From the NCBI GenBank assembly GCA_017792425.1, contig CP051233.1, forward strand, positions 461,457 to 525,456: 64,000 nt of DNA. The letters are read 5' to 3'. A program made the translations under genes and the position numbers. This DNA is from Thalassovita sp. (GTDB taxonomy: Bacteria; Pseudomonadota; Alphaproteobacteria; Rhodobacterales; Rhodobacteraceae). Every line of letters starts with the position of its first letter. Positions within the stretch are counted from its first letter, which is position 1. A model generated the notes under the pieces. That model was not told where the DNA came from and searched no databases. It saw only the letters and a program-made list of their open reading frames with translations. Positions 51,825 to 61,095 of the stretch are shown here, piece after piece.

Positions 51825-51935
51825 TGCATTGCGAATCGTCCGTTTCAAGGCGTGAACCGTACGTCATGACAGGTTAACGAAAAATGGCCCCGGCGCACGC
51901 CGAGGCCACGATTTACGTCTGGCAGCGGATTCCGG

Positions 51936-52973
51936 TCAGGCGACCTTGACGATCTGCTTGCCAAAATTGCCGCCCTTCAACATCTTCATGAAAGCCGCGG
52001 GCGCATTTTCCAGCCCCTCCGCAACATCTTCAACATATTGGATTTTCCCGGCAGCCACGCGCGGCGCGGCATCGGTCAGGAACTCTCCGTACCGGTGGTA
52101 GTGGTCAGAGATGATGAAGCCATGCACGTGCATCCGGTTCACAAGGATCGTCCGCCACATCTTGGGCAGGTTGTCCTTCTCACCCACCATATTTCCCCCC
52201 AAGGCCCCCGCATTGTACCATGCGATCATGCCACACAGGGGGATTCGCGCGCCCACGTTCATCAACGGCAGCACGGCCTCCAGCACCTTGCCGGCGACGT
52301 TTTCGAAATAGATGTCCACCCCATCCGGGCACACCGCCGCCAACGCCTCGCGCAATGCCTTGGCATCGGCGAAATCGCGGTGGTCCAGGCAGTCGTCGAA
52401 CCCGAATTTATCCTTTGCCAACGCGCACTTATCCGCGCCGCCCGCAATACCAATCACGCGCAGACCCAGCTGTTTCGCCATCTGTCCCACCATCGACCCC
52501 ACCGGTCCGGTGGCCGCCGCGACAACCAGCGTTTCGCCTGCTTTCGGCTTGCCGTATTCCATCAGGCCAAACCAGCCGGTAAAGCCCGGCATCCCCAGAA
52601 CCCCCAGCGCTGTCGTGGTCGGAACGCCGGGGTTCAGCTTTTGCACCTGGTTGCCCGGCAGCACCCCGTGCGTGGCCCAGCCGAACATGCCAAATACATG
52701 ATCTCCAACGGAAATTTTCGGATTATTCGAGGTAATCACCTCGCCCACGGCGCCACCTTCCATCGTGTGATCAAGCTCGACGGGCTTGGCATAGGATTTC
52801 GCATCGTCCATCCGCCCCCGCATGTACGGGTCCAGCGACATGTGGGTCACGCGCACCAGAACTTCGCCCTCGCCGGGGGTCGGTATCGGGGCCTCTTCAT
52901 AGCGGAAATCCGCGTCCACGGGTTCGCCCTTGGGGCGGCGTGCCAGCACAACGCGGTGCATCTTGTCAGTCAT
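51936..52973 (-). CDS. NADP-dependent MDR-family oxidoreductase (CurA/leukotriene B4 dehydrogenase-like)
   Basis: A 345-residue zinc-free medium-chain reductase. THMSLDPYMRGRM near residue 45 and AAATGPVGSMVGQMAKQLG near 156 (NADP-binding) are hallmarks of the prostaglandin/leukotriene reductase-CurA group, which reduces alpha,beta-unsaturated ketones. YFENVAGKVLEAVLPLMN also fits. The start at 52973 has GGGAGGAAACC upstream. Last gene of the ten-gene minus-strand acyl-CoA operon. Confidence 0.9.
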   Translation of the reverse strand: MTDKMHRVVLARRPKGEPVDADFRYEEAPIPTPGEGEVLVRVTHMSLDPYMRGRMDDAKSYAKPVELDHTMEGGAVGEVITSNNPKISVGDHVFGMFGWATHGVLPGNQVQKLNPGVPTTTALGVLGMPGFTGWFGLMEYGKPKAGETLVVAAATGPVGSMVGQMAKQLGLRVIGIAGGADKCALAKDKFGFDDCLDHRDFADAKALREALAAVCPDGVDIYFENVAGKVLEAVLPLMNVGARIPLCGMIAWYNAGALGGNMVGEKDNLPKMWRTILVNRMHVHGFIISDHYHRYGEFLTDAAPRVAAGKIQYVEDVAEGLENAPAAFMKMLKGGNFGKQIVKVA

Positions 52974-53007
52974 GGTTTCCTCCCATTCCATGATGTATTT
53001 CAATAAG

Positions 53008-53421
53008 TTAAGTTCCGCGAATGCGGAACACACCGGTGCCGGAAGCGATCCGGTTTCCCAGGTCATCCGTTACCAGCGCCTGTGCGAAAAAAGTCTTGGC
53101 CCCGCCGCCGGTGCGGCGACCCTCGCAGATCAGGCGGGTGCCTGCGGCCCTGCCTTCGTAGTTCACGTTCATCGACAGGGTCATCGCCAGCCGCTTTGTC
53201 GAGGGATCGCCGGTATAGCTGCCGCAATATCCCATCGCAGTATCCAGCAGCGTCGCATAGACCCCGCCATGCGGGATGCCATACCTGTTCATCAAGTGCG
53301 GCAGCATTGGCAGTTCGACCCGCGCGTAATCAGGCTGCCAATCCGCGATTTCAAATCCAAGATGCCTTTGCAGCGCATAGGGATCCTCGATCAGCGCAGG
53401 ATCAATCCGCCCTTCGGTCAT
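53008..53421 (-). CDS. PaaI-type hotdog thioesterase
   Basis: A 137-residue acyl-CoA thioesterase. GIPHGGVYATLLDTAMGYC near residue 48 is the conserved helix with the catalytic-region HGG motif; AMTLSMNVNYEGRA and TGVFRI follow. Such enzymes free CoA from stalled intermediates. It overlaps the upstream kinase gene by 4 bp. Confidence 0.9.
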   Translation of the reverse strand: MTEGRIDPALIEDPYALQRHLGFEIADWQPDYARVELPMLPHLMNRYGIPHGGVYATLLDTAMGYCGSYTGDPSTKRLAMTLSMNVNYEGRAAGTRLICEGRRTGGGAKTFFAQALVTDDLGNRIASGTGVFRIRGT

Positions 53422-54452
53422 ACCGTACCCGCCGCGTCCAGCCCGTGCTTGGCGAACACGCGCACGTAGCTGCCCATCGCCTTGGCGCGTTCCGGGTTTG
53501 ATGCGTTCCCGTCCAGCGCGCGTTTGTAAACGCCCTGGATGATCCCCGCCATGCGGAAGAAGGTGAAGGCCAGGTAGAACCCGAACTTGTCAACGCCCGG
53601 CAGGTTGCGGCGCTGGCAATAAAGCGCGATGAATTCCTCGTCGCTCATCAGCCCTTGGGCTTTGCGGTCCACGCCGGCCAGTCCGCGCCCATCGTTACCG
53701 GGCGGCATCATCCATTGCATGATCACAGCGGCCAGGTCGGCATAGGGGTGCCCGGTGGTGGACAGTTCCCAATCCAGGATTGCGGCGCATGTTGGTTTAT
53801 CCTTTTGGAACAACATGTTGTCGATGCGATAGTCGCCATGTACCAGCGTGCGCTGGCCATCCTCGGCGGGGATGTTGCTGTCCAGCCAGGTGATCAGGCC
53901 TTCCATCTCGGGGATCTGATCGGTTTCCGAGGCACGGTATTGCTTGGTCCAGCGATCAATCTGGCGGCGATAGTAGTTGCCCTCGGGGCCATAGTCGCTC
54001 AGCCCGGTGGCGGTCAGATCGACGTTGTGGATCGCGGCCAGAACGCGGTTCATCTCGTCTTGGATCGGCTTGCGGTCATCCATCGCCAATTCGTTCAGGC
54101 GCGGATCGTTGAAATGGCGGCCCACGACCTCTTCCATCACGTAAAATGCCGATCCGATCACCGTGTCATCCTCGCACAGCAGGTGCATGCGCGGGACGGG
54201 TACATCGGTGTCCTGCAGTGCCTTTTGAACGCGGTATTCGCGATCCACCGCATGGGCGGATTTCAGCAGCACCCCCGGCGGTTTGCGGCGCAGGACATAG
54301 CGGCGCCGGGGTGTGATCAGCCGGAACGTGGGGTTCGATTGGCCGACGTTGAATTTTTCGGCTTCCAGCGGGCCTTCGAACCCGTCCAGATGCGCGCTGA
54401 GATAGGCCGCGACGGCATCGGTATCCAGTTTGGTCGGGTCGGTCTGTGTCAT
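53418..54452 (-). CDS. APH-family phosphotransferase (ACAD10/11 kinase-domain-like)
   Basis: A 344-residue aminoglycoside-phosphotransferase-fold kinase. TLVHGDYRIDNMLF near residue 190 is the catalytic loop with the HGDxxxxN motif, and AAILDWELSTTGHPYADLA is the metal-binding segment. The closest architecture is the kinase domain of mammalian ACAD10/11 and LvaA, which phosphorylate 4-hydroxyacyl-CoAs. The ATG at 54452 is used, with GAGGA upstream; the frame opens two codons earlier with TTG. Encoded with acyl-CoA dehydrogenases. Confidence 0.9.
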   Translation of the reverse strand: MTQTDPTKLDTDAVAAYLSAHLDGFEGPLEAEKFNVGQSNPTFRLITPRRRYVLRRKPPGVLLKSAHAVDREYRVQKALQDTDVPVPRMHLLCEDDTVIGSAFYVMEEVVGRHFNDPRLNELAMDDRKPIQDEMNRVLAAIHNVDLTATGLSDYGPEGNYYRRQIDRWTKQYRASETDQIPEMEGLITWLDSNIPAEDGQRTLVHGDYRIDNMLFQKDKPTCAAILDWELSTTGHPYADLAAVIMQWMMPPGNDGRGLAGVDRKAQGLMSDEEFIALYCQRRNLPGVDKFGFYLAFTFFRMAGIIQGVYKRALDGNASNPERAKAMGSYVRVFAKHGLDAAGTV

Positions 54453-54461
54453 GTCCAATCC

Positions 54462-55130
54462 TCAGCTATAGGTCAAAAGGGGATCTGAATTCGCCGCGGT
54501 GATGTGCGGGGTCTCGTTGAAACCGTGCAGATAGAAGCTGCGTTCGGAAAAGACGAAACGGTTAACGGCGCAGTTCTTCATCTGCAATTGCAACTTGATC
54601 TGTTGATCCGAAGGTGCCCGCAAACACGCCGCAATCATCTGTCCGATCGCCCCGCCAGAGCTGACGGCGATGATGGTCTGCCCCTTGCTGGCAGTGATGG
54701 CTTGGCGCGCTGCCTCTACCCGGTTGCTGAATTCCCCCCAGGTTTCCGGCGGGTTCTCTATCTCATCGCGCTGCCACGCCAGCACGGTGTCGCGCAGAGT
54801 GCGGAAATGCGATTTGCGTTCCGAGTGCATGTTGTCCGGCGCGGGGCGGTTCGCGTAATGGGCGTCCAGCAACGACTTGAAGTCGAATTCGTTCAGGCCC
54901 GGATGGATCGTCGCCTCGGCCGGGTCGCGGCCCATGCCTTTCAGGATGCCTTCCAGCGTTTCGCGGTGGCGACGTTGCGCGCCTATGAACAAGGTGTCGG
55001 GCTCAACCCCTTGTATGGCCAGCGCCTTGCCCAGCTCAAGGGACTGGTCGTGGCCAAGGTCGGACAGCACATCATAGTTCGCCGCCCCGAAAGAGGCCTG
55101 CGCGTGGCGGATCAGGTAAAGTTCGGGCAT
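54462..55130 (-). CDS. Histidine phosphatase superfamily protein
   Basis: A 222-residue phosphatase of the phosphoglycerate-mutase-like branch. LIRHAQASFG at residues 5-14 supplies the phospho-accepting histidine, and the second histidine-region block SSGGAIGQMIA lies near 157. The usual RHG is RHA here and the C-terminal histidine of the SH/GH motif is not obvious. Next to a kinase gene, it may act on phosphorylated acyl intermediates; this is inference. Confidence 0.85.
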   Translation of the reverse strand: MPELYLIRHAQASFGAANYDVLSDLGHDQSLELGKALAIQGVEPDTLFIGAQRRHRETLEGILKGMGRDPAEATIHPGLNEFDFKSLLDAHYANRPAPDNMHSERKSHFRTLRDTVLAWQRDEIENPPETWGEFSNRVEAARQAITASKGQTIIAVSSGGAIGQMIAACLRAPSDQQIKLQLQMKNCAVNRFVFSERSFYLHGFNETPHITAANSDPLLTYS

Positions 55131-55178
55131 TCTGGTCCTTCCGGGAGAAGGGGCGCAATCAATGCGCCCCCGTATGTT

Positions 55179-56372
55179 TTACAGCACTTCGAACAGGCCA
55201 GCGGCACCCATGCCGCCACCCACGCACATGGTGCAGACAACGTATTTGGCCCCGCGGCGCTTGCCCTCGATCAGTGCGTGGCCAACCATGCGTGCGCCCG
55301 ACATACCGTAGGGATGCCCGACAGAGATTGCACCCCCGTTCACGTTCAGCAATTCACCGGGAATGCCCAGAACGCGCTGGGATTGCAGGACTTGGCTGGC
55401 GAAGGCCTCGTTCAGTTCCCACAGGCCGATGTCGTCCATCTTAAGCCCATGCGCAGCCAACAATTTTGGCACGGCGTAGATCGGGCCGATGCCCATTTCG
55501 TCCGGTTCGCACCCGGCGGCCATGACGCCCACGTAGCGGCCCAATGGTTGCAACCCGCGCTTTTCGGCTTCTTTCGCCTCCATCACAACGGCGGCCGAGG
55601 CCCCGTCGGACAGTTGCGAGGCGTTGCCTGCGGTGATGAACTTGCCTTCCTTCACCTTCTGGCCGTCCTTGAACACCGGGGCCAGCGACTGCAGGTTTTC
55701 CAGCGTGGTCGAGGGGCGGTTGCCTTCGTCCTTTTCCAAGGTCACCTCGCGGAAGGACACTTCCTTGTCCATCACGCCCATCTGGGTGGTCAGCGGCACG
55801 ATTTCGTCGTCGAACTTGCCTGCGGCCTGTGCGGCGGCGGTACGCTGTTGCGACTGCAGGGCATATGCGTCCTGATCCTCGCGCGAGACGCCGTAGCGGT
55901 CTGCCACGATTTCGGCGGTCTCCAACATGGACATGTAAAGCTCGGGCTTGTGCTGCTTGGTCCAGGCGTCGGCCATCCAGTCGGTGCGCATCTTCTGGTT
56001 CTGCACCAGAGAGATCGACTCGACTCCGCCACCGATGCAGACATCCATGCCGTCATGGATCACCTGCTTGGCTGCCGTGGCGATGGCCATCATGCCGGAT
56101 GCGCACTGGCGATCCAGCGACATGCCCGCGATGCTGACCGGCAGGCCCGCACGGATCACCGCCTGACGACCGATGTTGCCGCCGGTGGAACCTTGCTGGA
56201 TCGCGGTGCCGATGATGCAATCGCTGATCTCATGGCCTTCCAGACCGGCGCGGGACACTGCGTTCTTTACGGCATGGCCGATCAGTTCCTGGGCCGAGGT
56301 GTTGTTGAATGCACCGCGATAGGCCTTGCCAATCGGGGTGCGGGCGGTGGATACGATTACTGCGTCACGCAT
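55179..56372 (-). CDS. Acetyl-CoA acyltransferase (thiolase)
   Basis: A 397-residue thiolase. The nucleophile is Cys90 in DRQCASGMMA, with His353 in GGAISVGHPYGMSG and Cys383 in CVGGGMGAAG. It splits 3-ketoacyl-CoA into acetyl-CoA and a shortened acyl-CoA. Its central position in the operon marks the pathway as beta-oxidation-like. Confidence 0.95.
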   Translation of the reverse strand: MRDAVIVSTARTPIGKAYRGAFNNTSAQELIGHAVKNAVSRAGLEGHEISDCIIGTAIQQGSTGGNIGRQAVIRAGLPVSIAGMSLDRQCASGMMAIATAAKQVIHDGMDVCIGGGVESISLVQNQKMRTDWMADAWTKQHKPELYMSMLETAEIVADRYGVSREDQDAYALQSQQRTAAAQAAGKFDDEIVPLTTQMGVMDKEVSFREVTLEKDEGNRPSTTLENLQSLAPVFKDGQKVKEGKFITAGNASQLSDGASAAVVMEAKEAEKRGLQPLGRYVGVMAAGCEPDEMGIGPIYAVPKLLAAHGLKMDDIGLWELNEAFASQVLQSQRVLGIPGELLNVNGGAISVGHPYGMSGARMVGHALIEGKRRGAKYVVCTMCVGGGMGAAGLFEVL

Positions 56373-56376
56373 GGGT

Positions 56377-57309
56377 TTATTCCTTTGCTTCCAAGGGGAT
56401 GCCGCGCAATTCAGCGGCCATCTGGATGTACTTGTTGGTTTGGTCGAAGGCCCCAGCCATCAGGGTCTGGCCGTCTTCGCTGCGGATGGTGCCCATGTTG
56501 GCCAGCACGCCTTCGGGGCTCAGGTCGTCGCCCATCAGGGCCACGCCACGGGTTTCGTAGATCTTGGTTTCGGCGAAACAGCCGCCGCCCGCGCCCAGGA
56601 TCATGCGGCTGGGGGCATCCTCGCTGACCAGTGCCAGCAGACCCGGCGTGATGGTTTCCGGCTTCAGCAGATCCTTCACTGCGGGGGGGAACAATTCTTC
56701 GGTCATGCGGGTGGTCGCGGTCGGGGCCAGCAGGTTGGTGCGCACGTTCTTGCGGCTGCCTTCGTGGTGCAGCACGTTCATCAGCCCCAGCATAGAGGCT
56801 TTGGCCGCGCCATAGTTCGATTGCCCGAAATTCCCGTACAGACCCGAGGACGAGGTTGTCAGCACGATCCGCCCATACTCGCGCTCCAGCATGTGACGCC
56901 ACAGGGCGTGGGTACAATTGACGGTGCCCATCAGGTGCACATCAACGACCACCTTGAAATCGTCCAGCGTCATCTTGGCAAAGGTCTTGTCACGCAGGAT
57001 GCCTGCGTTGTTCACCAGAATGTCTACGTGGCCAAATTCGGCAATCGCCTGATCCACCATCGCCTGCACCTGCTCGGCATCCGCGACGTTGGCGCCATTG
57101 GCGATGGCCTTGCCACCGTTGGCGCGGATTTCGTCTACCACGGCGCGGGCGGCATCCGATCCGCTGCCGGTACCATCGGTCGCCGTACCCAGGTCGTTCA
57201 CAACGACCTTGGCGCCCCGTGCGGCCAGCCCCAGCGCATGGCTGCGGCCAAGGCCCACACCCGCGCCGGTGACGATGGCCACGCGGCCGTCAAAACGTAC
57301 TTCGCTCAT
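56377..57309 (-). CDS. SDR-family dehydrogenase (3-hydroxyacyl-CoA dehydrogenase type)
   Basis: A 310-residue short-chain dehydrogenase resembling the first domain of MFE-2 multifunctional beta-oxidation enzymes. TGAGVGLGRSHALGLAARGA near residue 14 binds NAD; NNAGILRDKTFAKM is near 97, and the catalytic set is TSSSGLYGNFGQSNYGAAKA near 155. Paired with a MaoC hydratase gene directly upstream, it reproduces the MFE-2 hydratase/dehydrogenase as separate proteins. The second of two adjacent ATGs has the better Shine-Dalgarno spacing. Confidence 0.9.
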   Translation of the reverse strand: MSEVRFDGRVAIVTGAGVGLGRSHALGLAARGAKVVVNDLGTATDGTGSGSDAARAVVDEIRANGGKAIANGANVADAEQVQAMVDQAIAEFGHVDILVNNAGILRDKTFAKMTLDDFKVVVDVHLMGTVNCTHALWRHMLEREYGRIVLTTSSSGLYGNFGQSNYGAAKASMLGLMNVLHHEGSRKNVRTNLLAPTATTRMTEELFPPAVKDLLKPETITPGLLALVSEDAPSRMILGAGGGCFAETKIYETRGVALMGDDLSPEGVLANMGTIRSEDGQTLMAGAFDQTNKYIQMAAELRGIPLEAKE

Positions 57310-57785
57310 CATTTCTCTCCCAAGTAGCGGCGGCCCAGCCATTCGGCGATCAGGGCTGGTTTGTCCTGCCCCTCGATCTCGACCGTGACAGCCAGGGTTG
57401 TCTGGATTTCACCGGGGCGGATTTCTTCGAACTTCTGCAGGATGAACCGGCCCCGGATGCGCGCGCCCACCTTTACGGGTGACACGAACCTGACCTTGTC
57501 GAAGCCATAGTTCACCCCCATCACCACACCCTCGATCGAGGGCATCTGGTACACCATCGCAGACAGCAGCGAGAGCGTCAGGAACCCATGGGCGATGGTG
57601 CTGCCAAAGGGTGTCTTGGCTGCAGCGACGGGGTCCACGTGGATGAACTGATGGTCATGGGTGCAATCCGCGAATTGGTCGATCTGGTCCTGCGTGACGG
57701 TGAACCAATCCGAGATACCGATTTCCTGCCCTTGCAACGATTCGAATTCAGCGCGGGGCATCGTTCTTGTGGCTGGCAATGTCAT
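57309..57785 (-). CDS. MaoC-family (R)-specific enoyl-CoA hydratase
   Basis: A 158-residue hotdog-fold hydratase. DQFADCTHDHQFIHVDPVAA near residue 42 contains the catalytic Asp/His hydratase-2 motif, and FGSTIAHGFLTLSLLS follows. It hydrates trans-2-enoyl-CoA to 3-hydroxyacyl-CoA for the SDR encoded next. The start at 57785 is chosen for the MTLPATRTM terminus; a 67-codon extension upstream is within the neighbouring gene's antisense frame. Confidence 0.92.
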   Translation of the reverse strand: MTLPATRTMPRAEFESLQGQEIGISDWFTVTQDQIDQFADCTHDHQFIHVDPVAAAKTPFGSTIAHGFLTLSLLSAMVYQMPSIEGVVMGVNYGFDKVRFVSPVKVGARIRGRFILQKFEEIRPGEIQTTLAVTVEIEGQDKPALIAEWLGRRYLGEK

Positions 57786-57786
57786 G

Positions 57787-58605
57787 TTACAGATCCTCGT
57801 TGAAAATGCTGCCAGCGGCTTGCGACTGCATCCCGCCCGACAACGGAATGATCGCGCCAGAGATATAGGCCCCGCCCCTGCCACACAGGAACTGCAGCGT
57901 TCCGGCGATGTCCTCGGGCCGGCCGACGCGGCCAAGCGGCACACCTTGGGCGGATTTTTTCTGGCCTTCTTCGGTGCCGATGGCAAAGGCGGTCATCTTG
58001 GACACGAACGGGCCGGGGGCTATGGCGTTCACAGTGATACCCTGTCCCGCCAGATCGTTGGATAGTACACGGGTCATGTGATGCACCGCGCCCTTGGAGA
58101 CGGCATAGGAATAGGTGGCGGTGCCTTTGGGTATCTCCCCCATGACAGAGCCGACGTTGACAACGCGCGCCGGATCGTCTGCGGCAGAGGCCGCTTTTAG
58201 CAGCGGAAGCAGCGATTGGGTCAGGTGGAACATGCCGGTGACGTTCAGGCTCAGCAGTTTGTCCCATGCCTGATAGGGGTGTTCGCCCAATGGTGCGCCC
58301 CAGGTCCGGCCTGCGTTGTTCATCAGGATGTGCAGTTTGTCAGTGCGGCTGTTCACCTCGGCCACCAGCGCGGCGATGCCTTCCTCGGTGGCGACATCCC
58401 CGCCGAAACCCTCGGCGCTGCCGGGATAGCCCATGCCGTTCAGTTCGGCGGCGACGGCCTCGCAGGCGTCGGCCTTGCGGCTGGCAATCAGGACACGGGC
58501 TCCGGCGGCAACCAACCCTTCAGCGGCCATGCGGCCAATGCCGGTTGCGCCCCCGGTGACCAAGGCAACCTTGCCGGTCAGATCAAACAAATCAGACGGT
58601 TTCAT
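57787..58605 (-). CDS. SDR-family oxidoreductase
   Basis: A 272-residue classical SDR. TGGATGIGRMAAEGLVAAGA near residue 16 binds the cofactor, NNAGRTWGAPLGEH is near 94, and the Ser-Tyr-Lys set is VGSVMGEI, then YSYAVSKGAVHH near 163. AAGGAGG precedes twin ATGs; the second (58605) has the proper spacing. Substrate unknown; an alcohol or ketoacyl intermediate is likely. Confidence 0.9.
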   Translation of the reverse strand: MKPSDLFDLTGKVALVTGGATGIGRMAAEGLVAAGARVLIASRKADACEAVAAELNGMGYPGSAEGFGGDVATEEGIAALVAEVNSRTDKLHILMNNAGRTWGAPLGEHPYQAWDKLLSLNVTGMFHLTQSLLPLLKAASAADDPARVVNVGSVMGEIPKGTATYSYAVSKGAVHHMTRVLSNDLAGQGITVNAIAPGPFVSKMTAFAIGTEEGQKKSAQGVPLGRVGRPEDIAGTLQFLCGRGGAYISGAIIPLSGGMQSQAAGSIFNEDL

Positions 58606-58615
58606 CATTCCTCCT

Positions 58616-59749
58616 TCAGAATCCCCGTGCAGCGGCAACCTGCGCCGCGTGATAGCCATAGTCGCCCAGCCATTCGGCCCCAACGCGTGCCCGCTTCATG
58701 TAAAAACCGATGTCGTATTCATCGGTCATGCCGATGCCACCGTGCATTTGCACGCCTTCGGACACAGCCAGCTTGGCCGTTGCGGTGGCCCGGGCCTTGG
58801 CCAGTGATACCGCCAGCGTGGCCTCTTCGGGGGTTGCGTCAAGTACCCGGCCCGCATTGATGATGGCGCTAGCTGTGACTTCGATTTCGCTGAACAGGTG
58901 GGCCGCGCGGTGCTGCAGCGCCTGGAAGCTGCCGATCGTGCGATCGAACTGCTTGCGTTCCTTCAGGTAGCCGACGGTCATGCCATAGGCCCCGCCCGCG
59001 ACGCCTGCCAGTTCGGCTGCCAGTGCGGCCTGCCCGGCCTCTAGTCCGCGGCGCAGCGTCACCAGACCAGCGTCCAGATCGCCGACGATGTCCTCGCCTG
59101 TTGCCTCGACATTCTCCAGCGTGATGCAGGAGTGGTCGCGCGAATCAACGGTAGGCCTTGTTTCGCGGGTGATGCCTGTACGGGTAGCGTCAATGTCAAA
59201 CAGGGTCAGGCCAACGGACTCTCCTGACGTACCACCGGTGCGTGCCAGAACCAGCAAGCGGTCGGCGGTAGATCCATCGGCGACGAAGGTTTTCACGCCG
59301 GACAGACGGAACGCGTTGCCCGACTTTTCCGCCTGTAGTGCAGTCCCGGCGGGGTTATGTTTTGCCCCCTCATCAACCGCGAAAGCGTAGGTCACGCCAC
59401 CCTCGGCGATCTGCAACAGGGCCTGACGGGCGCGATCGCTGGCCGAATGACGCAACGTTACAGCCGCCATCACGGCGGTGGACAGGAACGGGCTGGCCGC
59501 CAGGACCGTGCCCATTTCCTCGGACAATATGCCCGCCGCGCGGTGGCCCATGTCGGAACCGCCCTGTTCTTCGGGGATCAGGACGCCGGCCCACCCCATC
59601 TGGGCCATTTCGCGCCACAGGCCGGGGTCATATGCGCGGCCCTTGTCACGGTTTTCCCGCATGGCTTTCACCGGCGAGGCATCAGTAAGAAACCCGCGCG
59701 CGGCGTCGCGCAGCATGGTTTCGTCTTCGGTCTCTAGAAGACTGGTCAT
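58616..59749 (-). CDS. Acyl-CoA dehydrogenase family protein (short subunit type)
   Basis: A 377-residue acyl-CoA dehydrogenase. The central domain is diverged; the C-terminal part has VGYLKERKQFDRTIGSFQAL and SEGVQMHGGIGMTDEYDIGF. It starts 12 bp after the partner gene's stop, the same large/small arrangement as at 49.5-51.8 kb. Such heteromeric pairs are common for CoA esters with bulky or unusual side chains. Confidence 0.92.
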   Translation of the reverse strand: MTSLLETEDETMLRDAARGFLTDASPVKAMRENRDKGRAYDPGLWREMAQMGWAGVLIPEEQGGSDMGHRAAGILSEEMGTVLAASPFLSTAVMAAVTLRHSASDRARQALLQIAEGGVTYAFAVDEGAKHNPAGTALQAEKSGNAFRLSGVKTFVADGSTADRLLVLARTGGTSGESVGLTLFDIDATRTGITRETRPTVDSRDHSCITLENVEATGEDIVGDLDAGLVTLRRGLEAGQAALAAELAGVAGGAYGMTVGYLKERKQFDRTIGSFQALQHRAAHLFSEIEVTASAIINAGRVLDATPEEATLAVSLAKARATATAKLAVSEGVQMHGGIGMTDEYDIGFYMKRARVGAEWLGDYGYHAAQVAAARGF

Positions 59750-59761
59750 CGGTTATGTTCC

Positions 59762-60958
59762 TTATTTCGACGGGAGCTCGAGGACGCGTTTGGCGATGAT
59801 ATCCAGCATCACCTCGGACGTACCGCCTTCGATGGAATTGGCCTTGGTGCGCAGCCAATCCGGCGCCAGCGATCCGTGCGGCCCGTCCCATTCCACCGCT
59901 TCGCTGCCACCGGCTGACATCATCAACTCGTGCAGGCGCTTGTTCATCTCGGTCCCATAGTATTTCAGCATCGCGCTGGCGTTGCCCACGCCACGCCCGG
60001 CCTTGGCCTGGTCCTTGTAACGAACCATCGTCATGCCAAAGGCCAGTGTGTCGATTTCCAGCGTCATCGCTTCGGTTCGAATCACGGGGTCATCCATAAT
60101 CCCGGGTTCGAGCCGGTTCAGGAACGACCCCAGCGAACCGCCCCCCAACAGGCCGCCAGCGCCGCCGCCGATCATTTCGCGTTCGTGGGTCAGCAAGTGC
60201 TTGGCCACGTCCCAGCCGCGGTTCTGCGTGCCAACGATGCTGGAAATCCCCTCTCCATAGGATTTCGGGACCTTCACGTTATCAAAGAAAGTTTCGCAAA
60301 ATGGTGACTTGCCCGAAATCAGCCGGATCGGTTTTGTGGTGACGCCGGGGCTGCGCATGTCGATCAGCATGAAGCTGATGCCAAGGTGTTTGGGGGCTTC
60401 GCGGTCGGTGCGGACCAGCGCGAAAATCCAGTCCGCCTTGTCCGCGTAAGAGGTCCAGATCTTCTGACCGTTGATCAGCCAGTGATCGCCCATGTCTTCG
60501 GCCCGGGTCTGCACACTGGCCAGGTCGCTGCCTGCGCCGGGTTCGGAATACCCCTGGCACCAGCGGATTTCACCGCGCGTGATCGGGGGCAGGAAATGCT
60601 GTTTTTGCGCCTCGGTGCCGAATTCCAGCAGGGCCGGGCCCAGCATCCACAGGCCAAAGCTTTCCAGCGGCGAGGGTGCTTTCAGGCGGGCCATTTCTTC
60701 GCGGAAGATCTTTTCCTGGGAACGGGTCAGTCCACCGCCGCCATATGCAGTTGGCCAGCGTGGGGCGGTCAAACCGCGGGTGATCGCCGCGTCCATCCAT
60801 GCCTTCTGGTCTTTGCGCTTGAAAACCCAGTTCTTGCCGCCCCAGACGATGGCGTCCTCGCCCAATGCGGCGCCGCGCAGGGTTTCCGGGCAGTTGTCGG
60901 TGATCCAGTCCGCGATTTCCGCGCGGTAGGCGGCCAGCGTGGCCAAATCGTCGCTCAT
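59762..60958 (-). CDS. Acyl-CoA dehydrogenase family protein (large subunit type)
   Basis: A 398-residue acyl-CoA dehydrogenase. WCQGYSEPGAGSDLASVQTR near residue 132 is the flavin motif, and EGGTSEVMLDIIAKRVLEL the C-terminal helix. First gene of the ten-gene minus-strand operon; GGGAGGGG precedes the start. The 137-bp divergent region to livK holds promoters for both directions. Confidence 0.93.
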   Translation of the reverse strand: MSDDLATLAAYRAEIADWITDNCPETLRGAALGEDAIVWGGKNWVFKRKDQKAWMDAAITRGLTAPRWPTAYGGGGLTRSQEKIFREEMARLKAPSPLESFGLWMLGPALLEFGTEAQKQHFLPPITRGEIRWCQGYSEPGAGSDLASVQTRAEDMGDHWLINGQKIWTSYADKADWIFALVRTDREAPKHLGISFMLIDMRSPGVTTKPIRLISGKSPFCETFFDNVKVPKSYGEGISSIVGTQNRGWDVAKHLLTHEREMIGGGAGGLLGGGSLGSFLNRLEPGIMDDPVIRTEAMTLEIDTLAFGMTMVRYKDQAKAGRGVGNASAMLKYYGTEMNKRLHELMMSAGGSEAVEWDGPHGSLAPDWLRTKANSIEGGTSEVMLDIIAKRVLELPSK

Positions 60959-61012
60959 GACACCCCTCCCTTGGTGTTTGTTCGCTATGCAGAATAGAAT
61001 TTCACAAAATCA

Positions 61013-61041
61013 TTGACAAGCGACCTCTTCACCCTTTTGAT
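61013..61041 (+). promoter_or_regulatory. Candidate promoter of the livKHM-like operon
   Basis: A consensus TTGACA at 61013-61018 and a weak TTTGAT at 61036-61041 with a 17-bp spacer, 54 bp before the binding-protein start. Confidence 0.4.
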
Positions 61042-61095
61042 CCGTGACGGTGGGTCATCCAGTCGATCTGGTGATCTTTTAACGGGAGGAAACCT

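Noticed and set aside
49418..51829. An 803-codon open frame on the minus strand
   Set aside because: It is the antisense shadow of the two acyl-CoA dehydrogenase genes; the translation is His/Gln/Arg/Gly-rich without domains. The same applies to the long opposite-strand frames at 3307-4923, 7598-9082, 36392-38140, 38125-39867, 47313-49418 and 54504-56627.
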